Assembly (NCBI GenBank): GCA_041398965.1
Contig: JAWKTT010000014.1
Coordinates: forward strand, 1-64,000
Reading direction: 5' to 3'
Length of the DNA: 64,000 nucleotides
Source: JAWKTT01 sp041398965
GTDB taxonomy: Bacteria > Planctomycetota > Planctomycetia > Planctomycetales > Planctomycetaceae
The translations under genes were made by a program, and so were the position numbers. Shown here one piece after another: positions 1 through 9,651 of the stretch (positions within the stretch are counted from its first letter, which is position 1; every line of letters starts with the position of its first letter). A model generated the notes under the pieces. That model was not told where the DNA came from and made no database searches. It was given only the letters and a program-made list of their open reading frames with translations.

Positions 1-153
1 GTCACGAGCATTTGGCACAAGTCCTGTGGGAAATTCTCGAACCTGCGTATGGATCAACTCAAGACAACGCGGGAACACGAAAGCGATCCAAAGCAGCATC
101 GACAGGATTGCCCGAAACTGTCGTCATGAACGTGGGGATTCCTGAAGGATCGA

Positions 154-990
154 TCAGGTGAGAGGCCAGGCTCCCGTGAAGACTTCTGTTGCAGGCCCGG
201 TCATGAAGACCTCTCCAGATTCGGCCCATTCGAGGGTGAGGTCGCCGCCGGGGAGGTGACAGAGCACCGTTCGTTCGGTCCGTCCAGTGAGCACACCCGC
301 GACAGCAGAGGCGCAGGCCCCAGTTCCACAAGCTTGGGTCTCGCCGCTGCCACGCTCCCAGACTCGCATGATCATCTCGCGAGGGGAGACCACTTGAATA
401 AACTCGGCATTGACCCGTCGCGGGAATGCAGGGTGACGTTCGATTTGCGGACCGACGCCATGAACCCATTCGTCGTTGAGTTCATCAACAAATGTAATGC
501 AGTGCGGGTTCCCCATCGAAACGCAGGTGACCTTAAGCGTTCGACCGGCAACATCTAAGTCGACCTCTTGCGGCGGATTGCCGGCGAGCATGGTTGGGAT
601 GTCGGCTGCATTGAGAATTGGTGGCCCCATGTTGACCCGGACCCGCTCGACGGTCCCGTTTTCCGGGAAGACTTGCAACGTGAGGATGCCGCGACCAGTC
701 TCGATTCGCAGTTCTTCCTTGCGACAGATGTCATGGTCGTAAACATACTTCGCGACGCAGCGAATGCCATTGCCACACATCTCCGACTCGCTGCCGTCGG
801 CGTTAAACATTCGCATCCGAGCGTCCGCTATCGAGGATGGAGCGATGAGAATCAGACCATCGCTGCCGACGCCGCGGTGCCGATCGCTGATCTGCCGGGC
901 GAGTTCGGGAATGTCATCGGGGAGCCGTTCGCGAAACGCGTTCACGTAGACGTAGTCGTTTCCGGCTCCGTGCATTTTTGTGAATTGCAT
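154..990 (-). CDS. dapF: Diaminopimelate epimerase
   Basis: Interconverts LL- and meso-diaminopimelate for lysine and peptidoglycan synthesis in the cytoplasm. The 278-residue protein begins MQFTKMHGAGNDY, the family's N-terminus. The two catalytic cysteines are visible: Cys72 in MCGNGIRC and Cys221 in GETQACGTGAC. Reading could extend upstream to 1113, but those 41 residues match nothing in the family, so the ATG at 988-990 is chosen. The length matches the usual 270-280 residues. It lies 74 bp downstream of the ROK kinase on the same strand and may be co-transcribed. The first 153 bases of the window hold no recognisable gene. The family assignment is very secure. Confidence 0.96.
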   Translation of the reverse strand: MQFTKMHGAGNDYVYVNAFRERLPDDIPELARQISDRHRGVGSDGLILIAPSSIADARMRMFNADGSESEMCGNGIRCVAKYVYDHDICRKEELRIETGRGILTLQVFPENGTVERVRVNMGPPILNAADIPTMLAGNPPQEVDLDVAGRTLKVTCVSMGNPHCITFVDELNDEWVHGVGPQIERHPAFPRRVNAEFIQVVSPREMIMRVWERGSGETQACGTGACASAVAGVLTGRTERTVLCHLPGGDLTLEWAESGEVFMTGPATEVFTGAWPLT

Positions 991-1064
991 AGCATCACAT
1001 GGCGGCTGGTGGGTGATGGTCGAGGCGACGAATGACCTGTGCGTTCGGTCTTTACTTATGGGAA

Positions 1065-2069
1065 CTATTCGCGAGGCATTGAAGGTTCCGGCTCGAACTG
1101 TTTCTCGGCCCAAGCGGCTGCCCCGAGCGAACCAGCGTCGTCACCCAGTTTGGCGGCGACGACCTTGAACGTCTCTTTGAACGCGGGCATGACTCGTTTC
1201 TTCGCTTCTGCAGCGACGACATCGACCATGATCTCGGGCATGCTCTCGGCGAGCCCCCCGCCGATGATGATGACATCGGGGGCCAACAGATGCACGACAC
1301 CAGCAACAGCGATCCCGATCATGCGGGCCGCCTCGGTAACGAGTTCTTTGACAACGCGGTCCCCCCCCGCGACCGACGCCGCAAGGGCACCGCTACGAAT
1401 ATCGGCAATGTCGGTTCCAGCTATCTCCAAGAGTTTCGGAGCTTCGCCGCGATAAGCCGCCTTCGCAGCGTTTGCGGCAATCGCCAGTCGGCTGGCGACA
1501 GCTTCGAGGCAACCGCGACGACCGCAGCCGCAAAGTGGCCCTTTGGGGTCTACCTGAACGTGGCCAATCTCCATACAAGAATGAACCGTGCCCCGCAGGA
1601 TCACTCCATCGTAGACGCAGCCTCCCCCAATCCCTGTCCCAGGGAAGACTCCGACAACCGTACGAGCACCAGTTCCGGCACCAAAACGATACTCGCCGAA
1701 GACACCCGCATCGACGTCATTCAGCACGGCGACTCGGGTCGAAAATTCGCCTTCGAGCATGCTGCGAACTTTGGCGTTTTTCCAGCCAAGGTTTGGCGGG
1801 TCTAAGACCACGCCACGATCCATGTCGACCGGACCGGGGCATCCAATACCAATCCCCAAAAGCTCGGGAGCAGTAATCTTGGCATCTTCGAGCGCATCCC
1901 GAATGGTGTCGGCCACGCGGTTCAAACCGGCGTCCGCATCCAGCGACGCTTTTGTCTTTTTACGTGCTTTGCCGATCGGCTTAAATTGGCGATCAAACAC
2001 CTGCGCGAGCATCTTCGTGCCCCCGAGGTCGAAGCCCAGCCAGTATTGTTTTTTCTGTTCGTCAGTCAT
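1065..2069 (-). CDS. ROK family sugar kinase (glucokinase-like)
   Basis: Probably phosphorylates glucose or a related hexose or amino sugar with ATP in the cytoplasm. The N-terminus has the phosphate-binding motif GFDLGGTK (residues 12-19). The catalytic Asp118 sits in LNDVD. The ROK zinc site is His170 in EIGH followed by CGCGRRGCLE with Cys180, Cys182 and Cys187. The length of 334 residues is normal. The ATG at 2069 is preferred over an upstream start at 2087 because AGGAG lies 6 nt before it. An N-terminal DNA-binding domain is absent, so this is a kinase rather than a NagC/XylR-type repressor. The exact sugar cannot be read from sequence. It is upstream of dapF on the same strand. Confidence 0.92.
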   Translation of the reverse strand: MTDEQKKQYWLGFDLGGTKMLAQVFDRQFKPIGKARKKTKASLDADAGLNRVADTIRDALEDAKITAPELLGIGIGCPGPVDMDRGVVLDPPNLGWKNAKVRSMLEGEFSTRVAVLNDVDAGVFGEYRFGAGTGARTVVGVFPGTGIGGGCVYDGVILRGTVHSCMEIGHVQVDPKGPLCGCGRRGCLEAVASRLAIAANAAKAAYRGEAPKLLEIAGTDIADIRSGALAASVAGGDRVVKELVTEAARMIGIAVAGVVHLLAPDVIIIGGGLAESMPEIMVDVVAAEAKKRVMPAFKETFKVVAAKLGDDAGSLGAAAWAEKQFEPEPSMPRE

Positions 2070-2326
2070 GAATGCTCCTGTCGACACAGCATATCGGATT
2101 CCCGAGCGAATGCCAGAACTCCATCAGATGTCTCCCTGGAAGTTCTCAGTTGTGATCTCCTTTACGGCAACTCCTCCAAGTGGCGTGTCCCGGCAGGTGA
2201 CGTCGGCGATAGATGCGTTATCCTGCGGTTCTTCACAATGAGGACAACGAAGGGGTATTGTCGGTTCCGGTTCTCTTGTGATGACTGTTCTCTGCGGTTC
2301 GCCCAGTCCCGAAGTTGAGGTGTACG

Positions 2327-3454
2327 ATGTCGATAAACAATCAATCTCTCGAATCACGTCTCCTGGCGATTGCCCAATTACTCGTCGATCCTCAACAGGG
2401 CCGCGTCATTGTCCCCCCGCAATCCAACGAATCGGGGTACTGGTTTGGCGGGGGAAACATGAGTGTCGGTCCGGAGGGGGCGTTGTACCTCTGCGGTCGA
2501 TACCGGAACCACGGAGATTCCCGACTCGGGACGGCAGCCGGGACGCGCGGGTTGGAACTCGCCATTTTCCGGTCAACAGACGGCGGCGGAAGTTTTCAGA
2601 AGGTCGTGTCACTCTCAAAGCAGGACCTCTCCCAGCCAGGGCGAGAGGTCGTCTCGATCGAAGGGGCCGCGATGCGATGGGATGCGGCGGGAATCGAACT
2701 TTTCGTCTCGACCGAGAAGGCAGGGGTCGGATATCCGGCAGGGTACGAGCAGTACCTCAAGGAGGGGACTGGCGTCTGGAGCATCGACCGGATTCGGTCG
2801 AAGAGCCTTGAAGAGATGCAAACAGGCAGAAGCGTCGAAACGGTGCTCGCGTCGCAAGACCTCAATCATCTGCACGTCAAAGACCCCTTTCTCTACGAGA
2901 CCAAACAGGGGGAGACGATGCTGTTGTTTTGTTCGCATCCGTTTAGCTGGACCAGTTCGAACACGGGCTATGCCTTGCGGTCGAACTCATCCGAAGGCTT
3001 TTCGGAGCCGCAGTTTGGCTGCTTCCCGAGGGGGATGTCGTGGGATGTTGCCATGTCACGCGGGACGGCGTTGGTCGACCTGCCGCAAGTCGGCGTTTTG
3101 GCCAACCGAGAAGTCTCGTTGCTGTTCTATGATGGCGGAGAATGTGTTCGCAACCTTGATGAACATTCAAACGCTGTGTCTCGGCCCAGAGGCTACTCCT
3201 GCGAAGAACTCGGCGGGGTCGCTTATATGTGTGACGAGAACTGGCGAGAGAAAAACTGGTCCTCAGCCATTCGATTGTCACAGCACGCCCCCTTGTTCGT
3301 CAGCCCGACAGGGACCGGTTGCAGTCGGTATGTCGATGTCTTGGTGACTCCCGAAAACTGGTACGTCACCTGGCAGCAGTCTCAGGCTGACCTCTCACAG
3401 CCATTGATGCTGAACGTCGTCCCGACAGAGGCCGTGGTTCGAGCACTCCAGTAG
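2327..3454 (+). CDS. Sialidase-like beta-propeller protein
   Basis: A 375-residue protein with no signal peptide. An Asp-box-like motif (FRSTDGGGSF, about residues 81-90) and repeated blade-like patterns (for example VKDPFLYET) suggest the six-bladed sialidase/neuraminidase-like fold seen in many planctomycete sugar-active proteins. Catalytic arginine triads could not be assigned, so a glycosidase activity is inference only. The ATG at 2327 follows GAGG at 6 nt; a TTG four codons upstream is less likely. It is convergent with the thioesterase gene, with 74 bp between them. It could equally be a substrate-binding propeller. Confidence 0.6.
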   Translation: MSINNQSLESRLLAIAQLLVDPQQGRVIVPPQSNESGYWFGGGNMSVGPEGALYLCGRYRNHGDSRLGTAAGTRGLELAIFRSTDGGGSFQKVVSLSKQDLSQPGREVVSIEGAAMRWDAAGIELFVSTEKAGVGYPAGYEQYLKEGTGVWSIDRIRSKSLEEMQTGRSVETVLASQDLNHLHVKDPFLYETKQGETMLLFCSHPFSWTSSNTGYALRSNSSEGFSEPQFGCFPRGMSWDVAMSRGTALVDLPQVGVLANREVSLLFYDGGECVRNLDEHSNAVSRPRGYSCEELGGVAYMCDENWREKNWSSAIRLSQHAPLFVSPTGTGCSRYVDVLVTPENWYVTWQQSQADLSQPLMLNVVPTEAVVRALQ

Positions 3455-3528
3455 CACCTCGAATGACCGCCACCGTATCGCACCACGACCGAACGATCGA
3501 GTGATACGAACGGTCAATTTGTTCGGGG

Positions 3529-3951
3529 TCACTTGGTTTCTGGAACTGGGATGACAGCAAGGTAGTCGGCGGGAATCTCGACGGATTCGAGGGCTCCTTC
3601 CGCCTTGCACAGGCAGCAGGCGGTCTTCATGCGACCGTGGGCGACGCGGTGTTCTCCTTTGTACATCTCAATGGCAAACGTCAACGACTTAAAGCCGATG
3701 CGTTCAACGGTAACGCGGAGTTCGATCGTGTCGGCGTAGAACAATGGTCGTTCGAAGCTGCACTGGGCCGAAACGCGGGGCCAACCGAGGTAACTGCCGT
3801 CGGGAAGCCGACGCATGATGGTCAGCCCGATCGATCGAAAGAAGTCGTGCTCGGCCTCCTCCATCCAACGATAGTAGTTGGCGAAGTGGACGATCCCGGC
3901 CATATCCGTTTCGGAAAATTCGACGCGACGGGTCACTGAAAAATGTGGCAT
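3529..3951 (-). CDS. Acyl-CoA thioesterase, 4HBT/YbgC-like hotdog
   Basis: A single hotdog-fold thioesterase of about 140 residues. The family active-site motif ETDMAGIVHFANYYRWME is near the N-terminus with the catalytic aspartate at residue 16 (counting from MPHFSVTRR). Members hydrolyse short acyl-CoA or 4-hydroxybenzoyl-CoA thioesters in the cytoplasm. The start is uncertain: an in-frame ATG at 3996 would add 15 residues, and neither start has a strong Shine-Dalgarno sequence. The chosen start matches where homology to the family normally begins. It lies 294 bp downstream of the symporter on the same strand, with a hairpin-forming repeat between them. The substrate is not predictable. Confidence 0.88.
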   Translation of the reverse strand: MPHFSVTRRVEFSETDMAGIVHFANYYRWMEEAEHDFFRSIGLTIMRRLPDGSYLGWPRVSAQCSFERPLFYADTIELRVTVERIGFKSLTFAIEMYKGEHRVAHGRMKTACCLCKAEGALESVEIPADYLAVIPVPETK

Positions 3952-4122
3952 CCCAGATCTCGAAAAAGTGTACTCGTGTTGTGCTTTGCTGTTCATGTGT
4001 CATGTACGCAGGACATCTTTGCCCGCAGACACCAGTCGATTGCCCGCAGACAGAGATGTTGTCACGCGAGGTTAGAAACCGCTCGTCGGGGTCTGTGATT
4101 CAATTGCGTTTGTACGACCAAT

Positions 4123-4173
4123 GTCCCTTTTCACTCCGCGAAAGGGGCGTTTTACTACGGAGCGAAAGGGGAC
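4123..4173. repeat. Imperfect inverted repeat
   Basis: Arms GTCCCTTTTCACTCCG (4123-4138) and CGGAGCGAAAGGGGAC (4158-4173) are complementary with two mismatches around a 19-nt loop. The loop itself contains a further GCGAAAGGGG, so the sequence GCGAAAGGGG occurs twice in direct orientation. It lies between the stop of the symporter and the start of the thioesterase, both on the minus strand, and could act as a terminator or be a dispersed palindromic element. Confidence 0.6.
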
Positions 4174-4245
4174 TACTGGTGAGTTCGAATTCTAAATCAA
4201 CCGCCATAGGTTTCCTGCGTCATCGGGTTTCGCGCTCGCGGTTCG

Positions 4246-6252
4246 CTACTCGGCCCTCGGGAAGAATTTATTGAGTGTTGCTTCCGTTGGTGGCTTGGTG
4301 AGTAGCGAGACAATCACCATGGCAATGGTACTGGCAGCGATCATCCCCGTCGCAGGAGTGACCAGAATTTGTTCGGTTGCGGTCGAGAAGTCGAGACCGT
4401 AGTTCGGGTCTTCAGCGAAACCGGAATCAACAAACATCCAAATCCACGATCCCGCTGCCGCGAGTATGCAGGCATAGGCTCCAGCCTTTGTCAGTCGCTT
4501 CCAATACAGGGCGGCACAGATCAGTGGGAACAGGGCGCTGAAGCCGCTGAACGTCCAAACTCCGAGCGTAAAGACCCGTCGCGGTTCTAACAGGCTGAAG
4601 CCGTAGGTCAGTGCAACGATTGCAATAATGAACAGCCTCGCGGTGAGAATCTCTTTGCGGTCGTTGAAACGTTCTCGTCCACCGTAGTGAATGGCGATGT
4701 CCTCAGTAAACATCGTTCCGACACAAAGGAACTGGCTGTCGAGCGAGGACATGATGGCCGCTAACACTCCTGCCGTTAGAAACCCTGAGAGAACGGGGGT
4801 CGTCAACTGATTTACCACGTAAGCCAGCACGCCGTTGGGGTTGAAGTGTGGTGGAACAAGTGGGACATTCGGGTTGTCGGGCATCGTCGCAGAGGTCGCC
4901 CAGATGCCGATCATGATGCAAGGAATCCAGACAATCGCGATGAAGATCGGGTGGCAGACGACGGGCAACTTAAAGCTCTTTGCGCTCTTGGCGGTCAACC
5001 AGTGTTGAAAGAGGTGGGGGAACATTCCGACCGACAGCGGGACGAAGAAATACGTCAGGAACATCCACTTGTTCATCGGATGCGTCTCTTCGGGGGCCCA
5101 GCGGGATGCTCGGTAACGGCCAGTTGCCTGCTTGCGGGTCATCTTGCCGGGGTCGCTGGGGTGGCCAATCTGCTTCTCGAAATACGCCAAGGCTTTCGGT
5201 TCCCATGCGGCCTTAGGGAAGGCTGTCAGTGCCATCTGAGCAAAGTTGACCGGCTTCGGATCGGGGACAACTCGATCGTCTTGAAGAATCTCGGCCTCAA
5301 GCTTCTCTTCGGGCGTCAGGTTCGCGAGAAGACCAGCTTTGTCGGCGACGACTGCTTCAGCATCTCGTTCGCGGAACGATTTGGACCAAGGTGGTAGAGG
5401 CTTCACGGTGGCATGCGCCGTCGCCTTCTGTTCGTCTGTCAGCGTCACTTTTCCCTGATCGACGCTCCAGTTGTACCAAGCTCGTGTCTGCCATTCGGCG
5501 AACTTTTTCTCGTACTTTTCCTGTTCGCCGGGGTCGACACCTCGAATGAGTTTGGACGGATGCTTTTCGACCACCTTCTTCGTTGCTTCGACTGGACCGC
5601 CCATCTTGTTCGAGATCATGAAAAAGGTCACAACGCCGAGGACCATAAAGACGATGGTCTGAAAGGTGTTGGCCCACGCGGTTCCACGCATCCCTCCGAA
5701 GAAGACATAGACCAGAACAACGCCCGAAATCACCAGCGACCCGATCCACGACGGCACACCGTAGTCGGTCGAAGCAAAGGCGTTTGTGAAGGCCCCCTCG
5801 GTAATGGCCTCGACGACGGTGCCGGAAGCCATCACTCCAATCAGAAGATACGGAATCACCAGCCCGACGAGCACCGGAAACAGCAGCAGTCCAATCTTGT
5901 CGCTTTCCAGACGATCGCGGAAGAACTGAATCTGAGTTTTGTAGCCATACTTCTTCCCCAGCGACCAGACTTTGATCCCCAACAGAAAGAAACAGAGGGA
6001 GTGAATAATGCCGCTGGAGGAAGCGAGCATTCCGTAGACGCCCACCCCTTCTTTGTAGGCTTCACCGGTCGACCCGACGAGAGCGAAGGCGGTCATCGTG
6101 GTGCCGAAGATGCTCATCAGGAGCATGAACGGACCGATCGAATGACTTGCCAAAAGAAAGTCTTTACTCGTTCCGCGAAAGAGCCGACTGGAGAAGAGTC
6201 CGAGGCAGAGCAGCAGGGCAAGGTAAACGCCAATAATGATGAGCTGTGTCAT
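4246..6252 (-). CDS. Sodium:solute symporter (SSS family)
   Basis: An integral membrane Na+-coupled transporter of the PutP/PanF superfamily. The first segment MTQLIIIGVYLALLLCLG and the following SKDFLLASHSIGP are typical of SSS N-termini, and about 13 hydrophobic segments can be traced. At 668 residues it is longer than the usual 450-550. The excess is a hydrophilic, Lys/Glu-rich insertion from about residue 225 to 390, between the helix ending VTFFMISNK and the one starting MNKWMFLTYFF. The small DUF3311 protein encoded upstream on the same strand is a frequent companion of SSS transporters. The substrate (amino acid, carboxylate or sugar) cannot be named. Confidence 0.93.
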   Translation of the reverse strand: MTQLIIIGVYLALLLCLGLFSSRLFRGTSKDFLLASHSIGPFMLLMSIFGTTMTAFALVGSTGEAYKEGVGVYGMLASSSGIIHSLCFFLLGIKVWSLGKKYGYKTQIQFFRDRLESDKIGLLLFPVLVGLVIPYLLIGVMASGTVVEAITEGAFTNAFASTDYGVPSWIGSLVISGVVLVYVFFGGMRGTAWANTFQTIVFMVLGVVTFFMISNKMGGPVEATKKVVEKHPSKLIRGVDPGEQEKYEKKFAEWQTRAWYNWSVDQGKVTLTDEQKATAHATVKPLPPWSKSFRERDAEAVVADKAGLLANLTPEEKLEAEILQDDRVVPDPKPVNFAQMALTAFPKAAWEPKALAYFEKQIGHPSDPGKMTRKQATGRYRASRWAPEETHPMNKWMFLTYFFVPLSVGMFPHLFQHWLTAKSAKSFKLPVVCHPIFIAIVWIPCIMIGIWATSATMPDNPNVPLVPPHFNPNGVLAYVVNQLTTPVLSGFLTAGVLAAIMSSLDSQFLCVGTMFTEDIAIHYGGRERFNDRKEILTARLFIIAIVALTYGFSLLEPRRVFTLGVWTFSGFSALFPLICAALYWKRLTKAGAYACILAAAGSWIWMFVDSGFAEDPNYGLDFSTATEQILVTPATGMIAASTIAMVIVSLLTKPPTEATLNKFFPRAE

Positions 6253-6392
6253 AGTGCGAATCTTCGTGTGGAGTAGGAGACTTCAGCCGAGAATAATTTC
6301 GGAGCGGTCGGGGGCTCAGGACAGCAATCGCACTCATTCGTTCGATTGAGAACCGACAGGCCCCAACGTCTCGAGGGCCAGGATCATGAAAC

Positions 6393-6623
6393 TCAATGAG
6401 CACCAGACGAAGTCGGTTCTGCCGCATCGTCGTCGTCGACCCCGAGAGGCCAGGCGAACTTCGTTGCCAGCCACCAAATGAAAGCCGATGCAAATGAAAT
6501 GGCGCCATGATACGCGAGCGTCACAGGGATGAAGCCAAGAATGAGCGATCCGTTCTCCCAGTTCCACACGTCATGGTGCAAAATAATCAGGAGGAGAACC
6601 ATGCCCCATACTGCAAATTTCAT
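6393..6623 (-). CDS. DUF3311 small membrane protein
   Basis: A 76-residue protein with two hydrophobic segments (MKFAVWGMVLLLIILHHD and PVTLAYHGAISFASAFIWW) and an acidic tail. The HHDVWNW turn and GFIPVTLAYH are typical of DUF3311, a family usually encoded just before a sodium/solute symporter, as here (140 bp upstream of it on the same strand). It probably acts as an accessory subunit. The ATG at 6623 is chosen because GAGAG lies about 6 nt upstream and the family starts there; an upstream in-frame start at 6704 would add unrelated residues. Confidence 0.82.
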   Translation of the reverse strand: MKFAVWGMVLLLIILHHDVWNWENGSLILGFIPVTLAYHGAISFASAFIWWLATKFAWPLGVDDDDAAEPTSSGAH

Positions 6624-7106
6624 GATCGACTCTCGAAGAGTAAGAATGCTCGGAAGGGCCAAAGTGTAACAGGGACACCGATCGATCGAAACTGACAAAG
6701 GCAACCGGAAGAGGCCCGGAAACGGACGACAGCAAGGGAGAGAGTACCAAGGCGGGGCAGTGTTCCATGATGTCGATTCTCTGGAAGATTACGCGGGGTG
6801 TGCGGGCATGGTCTCGGGTTGACTGAATAGGGGACTGTTGGGCTTGTCGAGTGAGGTTGGTGGCGAAGTCGTCGAGATTGCCGACTCCAACAGGCTGAAA
6901 AATCTGCCAACCCTCCAGCCCTACGTACGCAGACAACTTGTTGACAGTCAACGAACACAATGGTAGAACCGACTTGAGACCGTCGGTTTGCACGTTGGTC
7001 ATGTTGGTGAGTTGTCCTCTCAAGTTCTGGGGCACGGAACAGAATACCGGTCAACAGAGCGCGGGCCGGCGATCAGAATTGAATTCGAGCAAAGTACTGC
7101 CCGCGA
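6624..7106. other. Intergenic region without a supported gene
   Basis: This divergent interval separates DUF3311 from the cytochrome operon. Two overlapping minus-strand readings of about 145 codons (6571-7035 and 6620-7054) are open, but neither resembles a known family, neither has a convincing ribosome binding site, and both run into DUF3311. Promoters for both flanking operons must lie here, but no clear -35/-10 or -24/-12 pair was recognised. Confidence 0.4.
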
Positions 7107-9647
7107 ATGATTCTCGGAAATAAATCACCGCTGTTCTCGGCGTACGTCTTGGGAGTGCTGTGCATCACAGCATCCCTTTGGGCGGAAGGAGAGCCGACGG
7201 CAGCCGGCGATTTTGAATCGACTGTTAAGCCATTCTTTGAGACCCACTGCATCGAATGTCATGGCCCGGAGAAGAGCAAGGGCAAGTTGACATTGCATAC
7301 TCTAGACGGCGACTTGACCTCCGGTCTCGAACTCGACAAGTGGGAATTGATTCTGGATAAGTTAGAGAGCGGCGAAATGCCGCCGGAGGATCAGCCTCAG
7401 CCCAGTGAGACGTCTCGTCAGGCGGTCGGCAAATGGATCAAGGCGAGGCTCCTTGACGACATTGCGAAGGCCAGTCAGGTTCCCGCCACTCCTACGGCGC
7501 GTCGACTCACGAACTTTGAGTATCAGAACACGATGCGAGATCTCCTCGGATTCGAGCTAAATCTCATCGAGAACTTGCCAGAAGACCCGATTCAGCCGTA
7601 CCACTTCAATAACGCCGCGAAGTACATGCTGATCGGTCCCGAGCAGATGGATCGTTATCAAGAAAATGCCCGGCGAGCCATGGCCAGTGCCATCGTAAAT
7701 CCCGGCGAGCCAACAGTGCATCGGACTGTTCGGACGTGGAAGCCTCTTGATCCGCCGGAACGTGGGATGCAATACGATGAGATTGGCGTTTTCGGCAACC
7801 GTCGCAATTCAGCGGCACAAGGGATGGGACTGAAGAGCTGGCCGGAGACCGGAGAGTACCGCATCCGTGTTACGGCCGCGGCCATTCTGCCCGATGGGAC
7901 AGAAGAAGTTCCGTTGCGGTTGTTGATGGGCTACAGCCTGGGTGAGAACCTGGCGATGTTGCAGGTCGAACCAGTCGGTACGGTTCACTTGCGAAATAAC
8001 GTCGACAACATGCAGGTTTATGAGTTTCGGGGCCGTATCGAAAATCATCCCGCTCGACCGGGTCAAGTGACCAGCCGGGGGCTTTCACCTCCAACAATGA
8101 CCATTACTCCCCAGAATTTATATGACGATGGTCGACTGAACGATCGTCCGGATCAACTCGCCATGCCGCGAGCGGTGGTGCAATCGATTGAGTTTGAGGC
8201 ACCGGTTACAGATATCTGGCCGCCGGAACATCACACACGCATTCTCTTTGAATCGCCGCTCCGAACGAGCGACCCCGATGCTTATATTCGAGAGGTGCTC
8301 AAACGGTTTATGTCGCGAGCGTATCGGAGGCCAGTCACTCAGGATGAACTCAATCGCTTCGTCGACATCTACGCAGTCTATGCTACCGACTTGCCCAGTC
8401 TGGAAGAGGCAATGCGTGAGACGTTGGCTTTGGTGCTGATTTCACCGCAATTCCTGTATCACACATCTCCAATCGATGGAGTTGTTTCGCAACGTTATGC
8501 GTTAGCGTCGAGGCTTTCATATTTCCTTTGGGGCAGTATGCCCGACAAAGAATTACTAGAACAGGCGGCGAGCGGAGAACTTGAGAAGCCGTCGGTTATG
8601 GAGGCGCAGGTCCGTCGCATGTTGGCGGACGACCGATCACGAGACTTTGTCGATAACTTTACAACGCAGTGGCTTAGCATTGCCAAGGCGAAAGCAGTGA
8701 AGATTAACACTTCTCTGTTTCCCAGGTTTTTGTATTTGGTTGCCAATGGCGAGCGCAGTGGAACAGAGGTGCCGTATCGCCCGACAATACGTGACTATAT
8801 GCACGAGGAAACAGTGGGCTTTGTGGCCGAATTGATTCGACGTAACGCTAGCGTCTTAGAGATTGTCGAGTCAGATTTTGCCATTCTGAATCAACCACTT
8901 GCGGCCCACTACGGCGTTGAGGGTGTGAAGGCTCACGAACTTCGCCCGGTGGCCATCCAGCCCCAGCATCACTTGGGAGGGCTGTTGACCCAGGGCTCCG
9001 TATTAGTTGGAAATTCGACTGGGTCGGCGCCTCATCCGATCTATCGCGCGGTTTGGCTGCGAGAAGCAATCTTGGGGGATAAGGTCAAACCGCCTCCAGC
9101 CGATGTCCCAGCATTGTCAGATTCTGTTGGCATGGCCGCTGAGAATGCGGTGTCGATCAAAGATCTGTTGCAACTTCATCGCAAGAAGGAGAGCTGCAAT
9201 GACTGCCATGTGCGACTCGATCCCTGGGGGATCCCTTTTGAACAGTATAATGCGATTGGAAAGTTTCAGAAGTTCGTCCCGGCGGAAGGTGTCAGGGTTC
9301 GAGGGTTCAATGCAGATTTAGATGGAGATCTCAACGGATATGCGAGTTATCTGGAAAGCATTAACACGATTGAGGTCGACTCCGACGCTCGCGTGCCCAA
9401 TGGTCCAGAGATCGATGGAATTCCGTCATTAAAGAACTATTTGTTGCGTGAGAGAAAAGACGACATTGCTGAAAATGTGTTACGTCGCCTGCTGACCTAC
9501 GGCATCGGCCGTGAACTGACCTATCGGGATCGATTCGCCGTGGAGCGTTTACTTTTAGCGGCAAAGAAGCAGAACTACCGGTTCCAAGACATGATTGTGG
9601 CGATCTGTCAGGACGAGCTTTTTCAAGTCGTACAACCCTCGGAGTAG
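7107..9647 (+). CDS. DUF1592-type planctomycete cytochrome c (PSCyt1/DUF1587/1595/1592/1588/1585)
   Basis: A large secreted cytochrome typical of planctomycetes. After a signal peptide (to about residue 26) comes a haem c site CIECH (Cys48, Cys51, His52). Then follow a DUF1587-like segment (ARRLTNFEYQNTMRDLLG), DUF1595 (RRPVTQDELNRFVDIY), DUF1592 (ETLALVLISPQFLYHTS), DUF1588 (NSTGSAPHPIYRAVWLRE) and DUF1585 (IGRELTYRDRFAVERLL). A second CxxCH occurs at 697-701 (CNDCH). The family is thought to work in periplasmic electron transfer or polymer breakdown; no specific reaction is established. The DUF1552 partner starts 4 nt after its stop, which supports one operon. Confidence 0.95.
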   Translation: MILGNKSPLFSAYVLGVLCITASLWAEGEPTAAGDFESTVKPFFETHCIECHGPEKSKGKLTLHTLDGDLTSGLELDKWELILDKLESGEMPPEDQPQPSETSRQAVGKWIKARLLDDIAKASQVPATPTARRLTNFEYQNTMRDLLGFELNLIENLPEDPIQPYHFNNAAKYMLIGPEQMDRYQENARRAMASAIVNPGEPTVHRTVRTWKPLDPPERGMQYDEIGVFGNRRNSAAQGMGLKSWPETGEYRIRVTAAAILPDGTEEVPLRLLMGYSLGENLAMLQVEPVGTVHLRNNVDNMQVYEFRGRIENHPARPGQVTSRGLSPPTMTITPQNLYDDGRLNDRPDQLAMPRAVVQSIEFEAPVTDIWPPEHHTRILFESPLRTSDPDAYIREVLKRFMSRAYRRPVTQDELNRFVDIYAVYATDLPSLEEAMRETLALVLISPQFLYHTSPIDGVVSQRYALASRLSYFLWGSMPDKELLEQAASGELEKPSVMEAQVRRMLADDRSRDFVDNFTTQWLSIAKAKAVKINTSLFPRFLYLVANGERSGTEVPYRPTIRDYMHEETVGFVAELIRRNASVLEIVESDFAILNQPLAAHYGVEGVKAHELRPVAIQPQHHLGGLLTQGSVLVGNSTGSAPHPIYRAVWLREAILGDKVKPPPADVPALSDSVGMAAENAVSIKDLLQLHRKKESCNDCHVRLDPWGIPFEQYNAIGKFQKFVPAEGVRVRGFNADLDGDLNGYASYLESINTIEVDSDARVPNGPEIDGIPSLKNYLLRERKDDIAENVLRRLLTYGIGRELTYRDRFAVERLLLAAKKQNYRFQDMIVAICQDELFQVVQPSE

Positions 9648-9651
9648 TATC

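Noticed and set aside
1..40. A TTGGCAC...TGTGG sequence resembling a sigma-54 promoter
   Set aside because: The -12 part does not match TTGC and no gene starts downstream on the plus strand.
2124..2357. A minus-strand 77-codon frame containing CPHCEE and a later Cys, resembling half a zinc ribbon
   Set aside because: It overlaps the start and ribosome binding site of the propeller gene, has only three cysteines, and matches no family; I take it as chance.
5413..6276. A plus-strand open frame of 287 codons
   Set aside because: It is antisense to the symporter and composed of residues typical of a reversed membrane protein (His/Glu/Asp-rich); no motif.
6571..7054. Two overlapping minus-strand frames of about 145 codons
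   Set aside because: They overlap each other and DUF3311, lack a ribosome binding site and resemble no family.
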